DNA from: Pelagibacterium flavum | GTDB lineage: Bacteria > Pseudomonadota > Alphaproteobacteria > Rhizobiales > Devosiaceae | Reading direction: 5' to 3' | DNA length: 64,000 nucleotides | Assembly: GCF_025854335.1 (NCBI RefSeq) | Contig: NZ_CP107716.1 | Span: 3,093,001-3,157,000, forward strand | Part shown: positions 48,335 through 57,176 of the stretch, one piece after another | Position numbering within the stretch: the stretch's first letter is position 1 | How the letters are laid out: every line of letters starts with the position of its first letter | Made by a program: the position numbers and the translations under genes | Notes under the pieces: model-generated | What the model was told of the DNA's origin: nothing | The model's database searches: none | What the model saw: the letters and a program-made list of their open reading frames with translations, nothing else

Positions 48335-48368
48335 AAAATGGCCTCGGAAACGTTTCCGAGGCCATTTT
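48335..48368. terminator. Perfect 34-bp palindrome, bidirectional terminator
   Basis: AAAATGGCCTCGGAAA plus CG plus TTTCCGAGGCCATTTT is a perfect palindrome with T-tracts on both strands, placed between the convergent RidA-like and DUF2332 genes. It can end transcription in either direction. Confidence 0.88.
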
Positions 48369-49418
48369 TTATGTCCAGTCGACCCAACGCCCGTGGTAGT
48401 CGGACAGACCGACGGTTTCCTTTTCCCCGCCCGGCCAGACCGTCTGCTTGAGCACGGCACCTGCGGCGTGCCCCTCGGCCTCCATGTACATCCAGACCAG
48501 GGGCGTTTCTGCAGTCGCGTTTGCCCCTGCCTGCTCGAAGGCTTGGCTGATGCGATCCTTGGCAGCCTTGGACAGATATTGCCAGACGATGGTGTGGAAA
48601 AATACCCGAGCCACGCCCGGCTGCGGTGCTTCGGCGAGCTTGGCGACTACCCAGTCAGCGGCGTCGGCCCGCTCGACCTCGTATGGTCGGGACGCGGCCG
48701 CTGAAAGTGCGGCTGAAACGCGGCCAATGCGATTATGTTGATCGGCCCAGATGTAGGCCAGCTGGCGCTCGACGCTTTCGGGCGCATGCGGATCAAGTGG
48801 ATTGCGGTCGCAACCCTGCCGACTTGCGATCTCCAGCTCGACATCGAGCGAAGGAACATGGCCGCGCCATTCGCTCTCGATATTGACCAGCGCATTGCTG
48901 TCGCCCCATTCACGATCATCGCCAAGGGCATAGTGGTAGGTGTCAAAGGCCAGGTTCAGCCCTGCGCTGGCCCCGATCTCATAGAGTGCCAACGGCATTT
49001 TCAGCCTTTCGGCAAGCCGCAGGGCCATGCCAAGCAGGGCCGATGAGCGCATGACCTCATTGGTCTGGGGCGGGCTGTCGAGAAAATCATGCAGGAAATC
49101 GTCGTGCTTTTCGATTGCCGCCTCGATGGCCTCCCACAGTTGGTCGGGCTTGGCTTCCAGCGGCGGATAGAGCGAAGCAAGCTCACGAGCATTGCCTGAG
49201 CGGACCAACGCATGAAGCGCTCCTGCGGCCCGCAGGGCGATGGCATCGGCCCGGGCCGAATCGGGCCAATTCAGTATCCGCGCGCCGAAGCGCGACGAAT
49301 CAGTCAGCCGTTCGGCCAACAGGTCGCACACAATGGCGGTGAATGGGGAGCCCAGACTTCGGCAGGCCTCGGCTTGAAACCGGAAGGTCTCAAGCACGTG
49401 GGGGTTCATATTCGACAT
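48369..49418 (-). CDS. DUF2332 protein
   Basis: 349 residues. SPFTAIVCDLLAERLTDSSR, LALYEIGASAGLNLAFDTYH and VFFHTIVWQYLSKAAKDRIS define the DUF2332 family; the GASAGLNL loop looks like a SAM-type or nucleotide-type glycine loop, but no enzymatic role is known to me. The ATG at 49418 has GGAGGGCG upstream; an extra in-frame ATG (+3 residues) follows. The gene shares its end with the 34-bp palindrome. It is downstream of gcvPB on the same strand, separated by 96 bp with a hairpin (49483-49507) lacking a T-tract. Confidence 0.72.
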   Translation of the reverse strand: MSNMNPHVLETFRFQAEACRSLGSPFTAIVCDLLAERLTDSSRFGARILNWPDSARADAIALRAAGALHALVRSGNARELASLYPPLEAKPDQLWEAIEAAIEKHDDFLHDFLDSPPQTNEVMRSSALLGMALRLAERLKMPLALYEIGASAGLNLAFDTYHYALGDDREWGDSNALVNIESEWRGHVPSLDVELEIASRQGCDRNPLDPHAPESVERQLAYIWADQHNRIGRVSAALSAAASRPYEVERADAADWVVAKLAEAPQPGVARVFFHTIVWQYLSKAAKDRISQAFEQAGANATAETPLVWMYMEAEGHAAGAVLKQTVWPGGEKETVGLSDYHGRWVDWT

Positions 49419-49514
49419 TGACGCCCTCCGACTAGTACCGTCGAAGTTTAAGGGGTTTGGCGTGCCGATCAAAGGTGTTTTTGCCTCCCCGCGCATGACG
49501 GGGAGGCGGGATAG

Positions 49515-51065
49515 TTATTGCGCGGCTTCAAGTGCGTCGTCTGGCGCGATCCATTTCAGGCGTGGCTGGCGGGCCGCACGGGTCTCATCGAGCCGGCGCA
49601 GGGGAGCGCGTGTCGGGGCGGATGTGAAGCGTTCCGCATTCCCCGAGCGCGCGTCCTCGGCCAGTTCGCGCATTGTCATAACGAACGCATCGAGGGTCTG
49701 GAGCGACTCGCTTTCGGTGGGCTCAATAAGCATGGCGCCATGCACGACCAGCGGGAAATACATCGTCATGGGGTGAAACCCCTCATCGATCATCGCCTTG
49801 GCAAAATCGAGAGTGGAAACGCCGGTGCCCTTTAGAAACTCATCATCAAACAGTGCCTCGTGCATGACCGGCTGCCCATTGAAGGGCGCAGAGAACAGAT
49901 CTTCGAGCCGTGCCTTGAGATAGTTGGCATTGAGCACAGCATCACGCGCCGCCTGCGCCAGCCCGTCGGCGCCGTGGCTGAGCATATAGGTCAGGGCGCG
50001 CACATACATGCCCATCTGGCCATGGAAGGCCGTCAGGCGTCCGAAGGCGCTGCCCTCGACGTGCTCGACAAGATCGATCCCTTCCCCATCCTTGCGCAGG
50101 AAGGGAACCGGCGCAAAGGGCGCGAGCGCTTCGGACAGGACAACCGGCCCGGCGCCCGGTCCACCGCCGCCGTGGGGCGTCGAAAATGTCTTATGCAGGT
50201 TGATATGCATGGCGTCGATGCCCAGATCGCCCGGACGCACCACGCCCATGATGGCGTTGAAATTGGCGCCGTCGCAGTAGAAATAGGCTCCGGCCTCATG
50301 AACGGCCGCCGCAATCTCGATGATCTGGGATTCGAACAGGCCGCACGTGTTGGGATTGGTGAGCATGATAGCCGCGACATCGCCCGACAGCGCCGCCTTG
50401 ACCGCCTCGACATCGACCGTGCCGTTGTCATTGGCATCAATGGATTTGACCGAATAGCCAAGGAATGCCGCTGTCGCCGGATTGGTGCCATGGGCGCTTT
50501 CGGGGACGAGCACGATCTTGCGGTGCCCCTGCCCTTTTGCCGCATGGGCCGCCTTGATGGCCATCATGCCGCACAACTCACCATGCGCGCCGGCCTTGGG
50601 GGAAAGCGCAACGGCAGCGGTGTTGGTCAGTTCCATCAGCCAATGGCTAAGCTCTGCCATAACACCGAGCGCGCCCGATACCGTGGAGACCGGTTGCAGA
50701 GGGTGGATGTCGGCAAATCCGGGCAACCGGGCCATCTTCTCGTTCAGCCGGGGATTGTGCTTCATGGTGCACGAGCCGAGCGGATACATCCCCGAATCGA
50801 TGGAATAATTGCGGCGCGACAGACGCACATAATGGCGCATGGCTTCGGGTTCGGTAAGGCCGGGAAGATCCAGCTCGCTTTTACGGCGCAGACCACCGAG
50901 ACGGTCTTCGGGCACCTCGATATCGGGCAAGTCCACACCTGAGTGGTCGCGGTCGCCGATCTCGAACAGAAGCGGTTCGGCCGGGAGCAGAGCGGCAGGC
51001 CCTGAACCGAGAGAGCCGGTTGCGGCGCCTGGAGTGGTGGGGCGACCCTGTGTGTTCATGCTCAT
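49515..51065 (-). CDS. gcvPB: Glycine dehydrogenase (decarboxylating) subunit 2
   Basis: 516 residues, the C-terminal half of a split P-protein. Pyridoxal phosphate Lys is in [53 protein letters not shown] and [20 protein letters not shown] are conserved. With gcvPA it decarboxylates glycine and passes the methylamine to GcvH. The ATG at 51065 overlaps the gcvPA stop (ATGA), so the pair is translated in coupling. It is last in gcvT-gcvH-gcvPA-gcvPB. Confidence 0.95.
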   Translation of the reverse strand: MSMNTQGRPTTPGAATGSLGSGPAALLPAEPLLFEIGDRDHSGVDLPDIEVPEDRLGGLRRKSELDLPGLTEPEAMRHYVRLSRRNYSIDSGMYPLGSCTMKHNPRLNEKMARLPGFADIHPLQPVSTVSGALGVMAELSHWLMELTNTAAVALSPKAGAHGELCGMMAIKAAHAAKGQGHRKIVLVPESAHGTNPATAAFLGYSVKSIDANDNGTVDVEAVKAALSGDVAAIMLTNPNTCGLFESQIIEIAAAVHEAGAYFYCDGANFNAIMGVVRPGDLGIDAMHINLHKTFSTPHGGGGPGAGPVVLSEALAPFAPVPFLRKDGEGIDLVEHVEGSAFGRLTAFHGQMGMYVRALTYMLSHGADGLAQAARDAVLNANYLKARLEDLFSAPFNGQPVMHEALFDDEFLKGTGVSTLDFAKAMIDEGFHPMTMYFPLVVHGAMLIEPTESESLQTLDAFVMTMRELAEDARSGNAERFTSAPTRAPLRRLDETRAARQPRLKWIAPDDALEAAQ

Positions 51066-52402
51066 GCGATTTCTCCCTTGAGCGCACCGACAAGCGCTGT
51101 GATATCGGCGTCGGTCGTCAATTCGGTTGCGGCCAGGATCAGAAGATTTTCGACATCGGGCTTGCCCGGTTCGAGGCGCGAAACCGGCAGGCCGGCGAGA
51201 ATGCCTTTGGCGGCCAGCGCTTCGACCACGGGTGCGGCGGGTGATGGGAGACGGACGGTCATTTCGTTGAAGAAGGTCTTGTTGAGCACAGCGATCCCCG
51301 CGCCCTGCAAAGCATCGGCCAGCGCAATGGCGCGCGAGTGATTGAGCTTTGCGAGCCGCGTCAGCCCTCGCTCGCCCAACAGCGAGAGATGGATGGTGAA
51401 CGCCAGAGCGCACAGGCCAGAGTTGGTACAAATGTTGGAAGTCGCCTTTTCACGGCGAATATGCTGTTCGCGCGTCGAGAGCGTCAGGACGAACCCGCGC
51501 TCGCCGTTGGCATCTACGGTCTCCCCGCACAACCGACCCGGCATCTGGCGCACGAATTTTTCGCGGCAGGCCAGAAGTCCGACATAGGGGCCACCAAAGG
51601 TCAATGGATTGCCCAGCGACTGCCCCTCTGCCACCACGATATCGGCGCCGAGCGCGCCCGGCGCCTCAAGCAGGCCCAGGGAGATGATTTCGGTGACAAC
51701 AACGATCAGCAATGCGCCCTTTTCATGGGCTGCTTCAGCCAGCGCCGAGACATTGCGAAGGTGGCCGTAAAAATCGGGGGTCTGGATGACGATGGCGGCG
51801 GTATCGTCATCAATGTGATCGACGATATCGCCCTGCCCTTCCGGCGAGGGCGCAAGGCATTCGAGCCCTTCTTCCCCCGAGAGGTAGGTTACAACCGTGT
51901 CGCGGTATTGCGGGTGCAGGCCGCCCGAGAGGAAGACCTTGTTCTTTTTCGTGATGCGCCGCGCCATCAGAACGGCCTCGGCCGTCGCCGTCGATCCGTC
52001 ATACATCGAAGCGTTGGCCACATCCATGCCGGTCAGGTTTGCGACCTGGGTCTGGAACTCAAAGAGCATCTGGAGCGTGCCCTGCGAGATTTCCGGCTGG
52101 TATGGCGTGTAAGCGGTGAGCCATTCCGAGCGCTGAATCAGATGATCGACGGTGGCAGGAACGTGGTGGCGATAGGCGCCCGCGCCCACAAAGAACGGGC
52201 CGTCTCCTGCAGCGTGGTTGGCCCTTGCCAGCCCCCGCATATGGGCCTCAACCGCAAACTCGGGCTGATGGTCGGGCAGGTCCGGACTGAACGTGCCCAG
52301 AACCGATTTGGGTACCGCGGCAAACAGATCATCGATGGAAGACGCGCCGATCGTGGCCAGCATGTGCTGACGGTCGGCGGCAGAATGGGGGAGATAGCGC
52401 AT
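51062..52402 (-). CDS. gcvPA: Glycine dehydrogenase (decarboxylating) subunit 1
   Basis: 446 residues, N-terminal half of the split P-protein. [40 protein letters not shown] and [20 protein letters not shown] are diagnostic. It begins [20 protein letters not shown]. Some bacteria fuse this to gcvPB; here the two are separate but overlapping by 4 bp. Preceded by gcvH with 27 bp between. Confidence 0.95.
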   Translation of the reverse strand: MRYLPHSAADRQHMLATIGASSIDDLFAAVPKSVLGTFSPDLPDHQPEFAVEAHMRGLARANHAAGDGPFFVGAGAYRHHVPATVDHLIQRSEWLTAYTPYQPEISQGTLQMLFEFQTQVANLTGMDVANASMYDGSTATAEAVLMARRITKKNKVFLSGGLHPQYRDTVVTYLSGEEGLECLAPSPEGQGDIVDHIDDDTAAIVIQTPDFYGHLRNVSALAEAAHEKGALLIVVVTEIISLGLLEAPGALGADIVVAEGQSLGNPLTFGGPYVGLLACREKFVRQMPGRLCGETVDANGERGFVLTLSTREQHIRREKATSNICTNSGLCALAFTIHLSLLGERGLTRLAKLNHSRAIALADALQGAGIAVLNKTFFNEMTVRLPSPAAPVVEALAAKGILAGLPVSRLEPGKPDVENLLILAATELTTDADITALVGALKGEIA

Positions 52403-52429
52403 CGCGGCTCCGGTTCAGATCGATAAGGG

Positions 52430-52795
52430 TCAGGCCGTATGATCGGCGTAGGCGGCTTCGTCCATGAGGCCCTCGAGTTCGGCCTCATCGGACAATTCGA
52501 GCTTGAAGATCCAGCCGCCGGCGGCCGGGTCGGAATTGATGAGACCGGGTTCGTCGGACAGTGCGTCGTTGATTTCCGTCACGGTTCCGGAAACTGGGGC
52601 GTAGATTTCCGAAGCGGCCTTTACCGATTCAACGACGGCGACTTCCTCGCCCTTCTTGAAACTGGCGCCGACTGCGGGCAATTCGACGAACACGATGTCG
52701 CCGAGCTGTTCCTGGGCGAAGCTGGAAATACCGACCGTGCCGATCTTGCCTTCGGTGCGGACATATTCGTGGTCGGTGGTGTAACGGGTGGTCAT
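52430..52795 (-). CDS. gcvH: Glycine cleavage system H protein
   Basis: 121 residues. The lipoyl-bearing Lys lies in [20 protein letters not shown], and the surrounding beta-hammerhead starts [20 protein letters not shown]. It shuttles the aminomethyl group between P- and T-proteins and needs lipoylation. It lies between gcvT and gcvPA; 18 bp to gcvT. Confidence 0.96.
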   Translation of the reverse strand: MTTRYTTDHEYVRTEGKIGTVGISSFAQEQLGDIVFVELPAVGASFKKGEEVAVVESVKAASEIYAPVSGTVTEINDALSDEPGLINSDPAAGGWIFKLELSDEAELEGLMDEAAYADHTA

Positions 52796-52813
52796 GGTGA
52801 GGTCCCCTCTGGA

Positions 52814-53959
52814 TCAGGCCGGTTTGCGGTAATAGCGCTGTGGAACGAAAGGCATCTTTGCAATGGTGCCGGAAATTGGCTTGCCGCGCACCATGGCGGT
52901 TACGGGCGCACCTTCTTTGGCGATGTCGGCTGGCACATACCCCATGGCGATGGACGCCTGCGCCGTTGGGGCAAAAGTGCCCGAGGTGATCCGACCGATG
53001 ACCGTGCCGCCGGCGTCGACCAGTTCAGCGCCCTCGCGAACGGGCTGGCGGCCCTCAAAGCGGATCCCCACGCGCTTCTCTCGAGCGCCGTTGGCCAAAC
53101 GCGCAAGGACGGCATCGGAGCCGGTAAAGCCGCCCTCGGTGCGGCGGCGTTTTCCGATGGCAAACAGCAGGCTGGCGGAAACCGGATCGACCGTGTCGGT
53201 CATGTCGTGGCCGTAGAGACAGAGCCCGGCTTCAAGCCGCAGGCTGTCGCGCGCGCCAAGTCCGGCCGGCTCAACCAGCGGGTCGGCCATCAGAAGATCG
53301 AACAACGCGGGCGCGTCCTCATTGGCAACTGAAAGCTCAAATCCGTCTTCGCCGGTGTAGCCCGAACGCGAGACGTTGACCGCGATGTCGCCAATGAGTG
53401 TGGGACCGGCCTGCATGAACCCCAGCGTTTCGGTGATTCCGGAGTGTATGGCGAGCACTTCTGCTGCGCGCGGTCCTTGCAGCGCGATGAGCGAAACATC
53501 GTCACGCAAGTCAAATGCCACGTCCGCAGGCGCCTTGGCGCGGATAAAATCGAGATCGTGATGCTTGCGGGCAGCGTTGACCACCATGTACATCACCCCG
53601 CCGGGCTCCTGGCCTTCAGCGGGCCGGGTGATGATAAGGTCGTCCTCGATGCCACCCTCTTCGTTGAGCAGCACTGTATAGCGCATCTGGCCGGGCGCCA
53701 GGGATCTCAGATCGGCGGGCGTCAGAGCCTCAAGGGCCGCGATTGTCGTGTCGTGATCGGGCCCGGTTATGACCACTTGCCCCATATGCGAGACATCGAA
53801 AAGGCTCGCCGCTTCCCGTGTATGATTGTGCTCGGCCACGATGCCGGCATACTGGACGGGCAGCGCATAGCCGCCAAATTCGACCATCCTGCCGCCGGCG
53901 GCAATGTGCCGGTCGTAAAGCGCCGTTTTGAGTAGGTCGGTCTGGGCCCCTGCGGCCAT
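52814..53959 (-). CDS. gcvT: Glycine cleavage system T protein (aminomethyltransferase)
   Basis: 381 residues. HNHTREAASLFDVSHMGQVV, GGIEDDLIITR and the folate-binding SRSGYTGEDGFELSV are typical. It transfers the methylene group to tetrahydrofolate. The ATG at 53959 is preceded by GGAGAGA, a ribosome site able to pair with the TCTCTC of riboswitch aptamer 2. It is first in the operon and directly downstream of the glycine riboswitch. A longer frame from 53998 is possible but not supported. Confidence 0.95.
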   Translation of the reverse strand: MAAGAQTDLLKTALYDRHIAAGGRMVEFGGYALPVQYAGIVAEHNHTREAASLFDVSHMGQVVITGPDHDTTIAALEALTPADLRSLAPGQMRYTVLLNEEGGIEDDLIITRPAEGQEPGGVMYMVVNAARKHHDLDFIRAKAPADVAFDLRDDVSLIALQGPRAAEVLAIHSGITETLGFMQAGPTLIGDIAVNVSRSGYTGEDGFELSVANEDAPALFDLLMADPLVEPAGLGARDSLRLEAGLCLYGHDMTDTVDPVSASLLFAIGKRRRTEGGFTGSDAVLARLANGAREKRVGIRFEGRQPVREGAELVDAGGTVIGRITSGTFAPTAQASIAMGYVPADIAKEGAPVTAMVRGKPISGTIAKMPFVPQRYYRKPA

Positions 53960-54034
53960 ATCGGTCTCTCCGGTTACGCGATGGACGGCACCACACAACG
54001 ACGCATTGGGAAATGCATCGTAACGTAGTGCCCC

Positions 54035-54314
54035 CTCTGTCGGTCAACCTGAGAGATTTCCCGGGCGGCTTGCTTGCCACAAGACCCGGCTACATCCGTC
54101 GGTGGGAAGCTTGTGCTTCCGCTTTCCAGAGTTTTGGTCCGAACCCAGTCTGCATGACGCAGTTTGTGTCCTACCTCTTTCGCCTGGTCGCCTTGCGCCG
54201 AGGCGGTATTGCCTCATTGCAGGTTTCCAGGCTCAGCGGTCCCTTGTGCCTGAGAGTTTCCGGGGCGGTTGCTCCTTCGGCGTCCCGGCGCAATGGCCAG
54301 GATCTCTCCCGCTG
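54035..54314 (-). ncRNA. Tandem glycine riboswitch upstream of gcvT
   Basis: Aptamer 1 (54314-54234) has P1 CAGCGG/CCGCTG, then GAGAGA, CGCCGAAGGAGCAA and GAAACTCTCAGGC, then AAGGGACCGCTG. Aptamer 2 (54131-54035) has P1 CTCTG/CAGAG, CTCTGGAAAG, CACCGACGG and AAATCTCTCAGGTTGACC. These conserved segments and the glycine cleavage operon downstream support a glycine-sensing ON switch. The spacer between aptamers is ~102 nt rather than the usual short linker. Aptamer 2 ends ~75 nt before the gcvT start. Confidence 0.9.
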
Positions 54315-54323
54315 ATGGCCGGA

Positions 54324-54352
54324 CCATGGAAGAAAGTGCCGGTCCCGTCAAT
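54324..54352 (-). promoter_or_regulatory. Predicted promoter of the glycine riboswitch-gcv operon
   Basis: On the minus strand ATTGAC (54352-54347), 17 bp, CCATGG (54329-54324). Transcription would start around 54317, only a few bases before the first riboswitch stem, a position that agrees with the aptamer's 5' end. The sequence from here to the lipoprotein gene (54353-54438) holds repeat copy F. Confidence 0.6.
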
Positions 54353-54394
54353 CTGCTTGTTCTTGTTTATCGCGTTTCGTTTGCACGGCCCCGC

Positions 54395-54442
54395 GGGCCC
54401 GAACCAGAAAAAGTGGCATCCAATTTGCTGGCATCGCTCTAG
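54395..54442 (+). repeat. Palindromic intergenic repeat, copy F (decayed)
   Basis: GGGCCCGAACCAGAAAAAGT, then GGCATCCAATTTGCTGGCAT and CGCTCTAG. It keeps CGAACC, AAAGTGG and TGCTGGCA in register with copy C but the inner stem is broken. It is preceded by CTTGTTTATCGCG, like the spacer of copy A. The lipoprotein stop codon lies inside its final CTAG. Confidence 0.65.
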
Positions 54443-54999
54443 TTGTCAAAGCCCACGAAAATGGTGATCTGCTCGCCGCCCACATAGGGGATCGCAACGT
54501 TTTCCACCGTCTGGCTGAATTCATTGGCGCTTGAAGGGCTGGCCGCGACGGGAACGTCATAGCGCTGGGAGAAGACTGCAAGCCCGTCACGCTGCACTGC
54601 AAAGCGCAGCGGCATGGTGATATTGCCCTCGCCGCCCGACGGGCCGATGATGACCCGTCCAACAGCGCCCATCTGTACTGTTATGACGCCGTTTGAGACC
54701 ACGCAATTGCGCGAAACGCGATCAAGCACGCCCTGATAGCGCAGGGCGCTGGGGTCAGAGGTGCGATTGCCAGCATAAGAGCGATAAAATTCCGCGCCTT
54801 CGCGAATACGGATCGGCGGGCATTCGGTGGCAATGGCCGGCATGGCTCCGCTGGCCGCCTGGGCAACCTGGGTCTGGCTCGCGTTGAGATTGGCATAACT
54901 CGCGTCGTCGCTGCCGCCGAACATAGAGCCCATCGAACATCCCGCCAGAAGCCCGGCAAGTGCCGCAACCGCCGTAATACGCAACACCGAACCCAACAT
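54439..54999 (-). CDS. Putative lipoprotein of unknown function
   Basis: 186 residues from the ATG at 54999, with AGGATAGGAA upstream. A lipoprotein signal ends in GLLAGCSMG, a good lipobox. The mature part contains ECPPIRIREGAEFYRSYAGN, VISN-type strands and a terminal GEQITIFVGFDN. No family is recognised. It is upstream of the gcv riboswitch on the same strand and downstream of the peroxiredoxin gene. Confidence 0.65.
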   Translation of the reverse strand: MLGSVLRITAVAALAGLLAGCSMGSMFGGSDDASYANLNASQTQVAQAASGAMPAIATECPPIRIREGAEFYRSYAGNRTSDPSALRYQGVLDRVSRNCVVSNGVITVQMGAVGRVIIGPSGGEGNITMPLRFAVQRDGLAVFSQRYDVPVAASPSSANEFSQTVENVAIPYVGGEQITIFVGFDN

Positions 55000-55015
55000 G
55001 GTTCCTATCCTTCCA

Positions 55016-55507
55016 TTAAGCCCTGAGTGCTTCGAGCATCGCAGGCGCACCTGAGTTGGTGACCACGCCCGGCGCTCCCTCGATATTGACGATCTCGGCC
55101 ACCCCGTTGCGAACCAGCATCGAGGAGCGGATGAATCGGATGCCGAGCCCGCCTCCCGTCATGTCGCGCTCCAGCCCCAGTGCATTTGCCAACTTCCCCA
55201 GACCATCGGCGATAAATTCGATCTTGCCAAGGGCCCCGGTCGCCTCGGCCCATGCTTTGACCACATGATGATCGTTGACCGTACCGCAGATGATCGTGTC
55301 GACGCCAGCGGCTTTGAGCTGATCGGCGGCGGCCAGATAGCCAGGGAGGTGGTTGAGATGGCAGGTGGGCGTGAAGGCCCCCGGAACCGTAAAGAAAACC
55401 ACAGTGCCCCTGCCCAGGATATCGGCGCTGGTCGCGTCCTCGATGCCGCGTTCGGTCACGTATTTTACGGGCACCGAAGCGATGGACTGGCCGGGCTGAA
55501 TGGTCAT
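55016..55507 (-). CDS. Peroxiredoxin, Prx5 group
   Basis: 163 residues. The peroxidatic cysteine lies in PGAFTPTCHLNHLPGYL, the Prx5 hallmark, with the TVNDHHVVKAWAE and EFIADGLGKLANALGLERD blocks following. The enzyme reduces hydroperoxides using thioredoxin or glutathione/glutaredoxin. No second Cys is obvious for an internal disulfide, so a one-cysteine mechanism is likely. The ATG at 55507 is chosen over one at 55519. The lipoprotein gene begins 16 bp downstream of its stop, so the two are probably co-transcribed. Confidence 0.88.
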   Translation of the reverse strand: MTIQPGQSIASVPVKYVTERGIEDATSADILGRGTVVFFTVPGAFTPTCHLNHLPGYLAAADQLKAAGVDTIICGTVNDHHVVKAWAEATGALGKIEFIADGLGKLANALGLERDMTGGGLGIRFIRSSMLVRNGVAEIVNIEGAPGVVTNSGAPAMLEALRA

Positions 55508-55650
55508 GGAGATCCTCATACTATGAAACGGCAGACACTGGATGAATGCGGCATGACAAAGGTTGGCCGCTCCCGTCCATGCAAATTTGAGTCGGATTTC
55601 TCATAGGAGAATTCTCGGGCCGCGTCGAGATTGACGGAGGCCTTTGCCGT

Positions 55651-56475
55651 CTATCGAGATGCGCTCTCGGTCCCGGCGAGAGGCCGGATGATCTCGAATG
55701 GCCCATCATCGCCGTTGAACGTGAAGCGGGCCTTTGCGTCACGCAACGCTTCGGGCCCCACCCGCCCAAGCAGCGGAAAGGATAACCGGCTCGGCTCCAC
55801 GATCTCGGGTTCGCCGAAAACGAGGCTCGAACCGGCAATATCGGCGATCATCGAGGTGTGGTCAAAGCCCGGCTCAAGCAGATCGACAATTATGGCCTCG
55901 GTGTTCACGTCGAACCGCGCGGCGCCCAGAATACCATCACCGTCGTGTGGCAAGGGGACTGTCGCCAGCGCTTGCCGAATGCGGAAATCGTTGGGGCCGT
56001 CAGGCGCCTCGAGCGCTGGTGCTATCTCGATGCTGGCATTAGCCGGCACGCAGACGTCGGAGCAAACGCCCAGGGTAATGTCGGCAACCAAAAGAGGCGA
56101 ATCGCCCTCAATCGCGACGGCGAGCGGAAAAACTACATGGCCATAAAACGCGTGATCGAGATAGCCTCCTGCAACCTCCCGCTTTGGATAGGGCCACGCG
56201 ATTTCGACGCCACCGATGTCACGCGAACCTTCGGTGTCGATAATCAGGGGCAGTCCGGTTTCACCGGGCACACGCCAATAGGTTTTGGTGTCAGCGGGCA
56301 TGTCTATTTCGAGCCCCATCCACACAAGCCCCTCATCGGTGAGGGTGTCGGAGGAGATAAGCCGCACCGAAACGTCCGGAGCAACTTCAACCCAATCGGT
56401 TTCCGCGGCGACGCCTACCGCTGATAGAGCGAGCGTCGTGAAGATGGCGATCACAATTTTCATGGATAGACTCAT
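55651..56475 (-). CDS. Secreted DsbD-alpha-like domain protein
   Basis: 274 residues. An N-terminal signal peptide (KIVIAIFTTLALSAVGVAAE) precedes an immunoglobulin-like domain with a cysteine pair in TLGVCSDVCVPANASIEI, near residue 138, as in the N-terminal domain of DsbD and ScsB. A membrane part is absent. It probably receives electrons from a membrane thiol transporter to reduce periplasmic substrates. ATG at 56475 or 56463. It is on the strand opposite to the YqgE gene. Confidence 0.75.
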   Translation of the reverse strand: MSLSMKIVIAIFTTLALSAVGVAAETDWVEVAPDVSVRLISSDTLTDEGLVWMGLEIDMPADTKTYWRVPGETGLPLIIDTEGSRDIGGVEIAWPYPKREVAGGYLDHAFYGHVVFPLAVAIEGDSPLLVADITLGVCSDVCVPANASIEIAPALEAPDGPNDFRIRQALATVPLPHDGDGILGAARFDVNTEAIIVDLLEPGFDHTSMIADIAGSSLVFGEPEIVEPSRLSFPLLGRVGPEALRDAKARFTFNGDDGPFEIIRPLAGTESASR

Positions 56476-56597
56476 TAGTGCAGCAATGGGGCATGGGAAA
56501 GGGAAGCTTGATCATCGCTTCGTGATCGCTGGGCATTTGAAACTTGGCCGGAAGTCTTTACGTTTATGACTGGGCGGCGGACAGAAAGTGAGTTGGC

Positions 56598-57176
56598 ATG
56601 GACACGCTCAAAGGACAGTTCCTCGTCGCAACGCCCGATATTGGCGACGAGCGGTTTGCCGAGGCGGTGATTTATCTCGTAGCGCATGGCGAGGATGGCG
56701 CCATGGGGCTGGTCGTCAACAAGCCTATGGATGACATGCATCTGTCCGACGTTCTCGCCGAGATCGATCTCGAAGGAGACGATAACGCCATCCGCATACC
56801 TGAACGGCTTTTGCACCAAAACGTCTTCAAGGGCGGCCCCGTCGATTCAAGCCGTGGCTTTGTTCTTCACACCTCCGACTATTTCCGCGACGGCAACTCC
56901 TTTGCCGTGGACGGCGACGTGTGCCTGACGGCAACGCTGGATGTGCTGCGCGCCATAATGTCGGGCAAAGGGCCAAATGCGAGCCTTTTGGCCCTGGGGT
57001 ATTGCGAATGGAGCGCCGGCCAGCTCGAGAACGAATTGCGGACCAATGGCTGGCTGACAGCGGCGCCGTCCAAGGAATTGCTGTTCTCGCTGCCTGCGAA
57101 CAAGAAGTACGAAGCGGCGCTGGCGGCACTTGGCGTCACGCGGGCCACGCTGAGCCCCGTCGCCGGCAACGCTTAA
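56598..57176 (+). CDS. YqgE/AlgH family protein
   Basis: 192 residues. LKGQFLVATPDIGDERFAEA, VIYLVAHGEDGAMGLVVNKP, VFKGGPVDSSRGFVLH and ALGYCEWSAGQLENEL are diagnostic. Family function is unclear, with a historical association to AlgH regulation of alginate. The start follows GAAAGTGAG. Its stop overlaps that of the GGDEF-EAL gene on the other strand. Confidence 0.9.
   Translation: MDTLKGQFLVATPDIGDERFAEAVIYLVAHGEDGAMGLVVNKPMDDMHLSDVLAEIDLEGDDNAIRIPERLLHQNVFKGGPVDSSRGFVLHTSDYFRDGNSFAVDGDVCLTATLDVLRAIMSGKGPNASLLALGYCEWSAGQLENELRTNGWLTAAPSKELLFSLPANKKYEAALAALGVTRATLSPVAGNA

Noticed and set aside
49483..49507. Rho-independent terminator after gcvPB
   Set aside because: The 9-bp stem GCCTCCCCG/CGGGGAGGC is perfect, but on the minus strand it is followed by A residues, not T; the T-run lies on the wrong side. 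Noted as a hairpin only.
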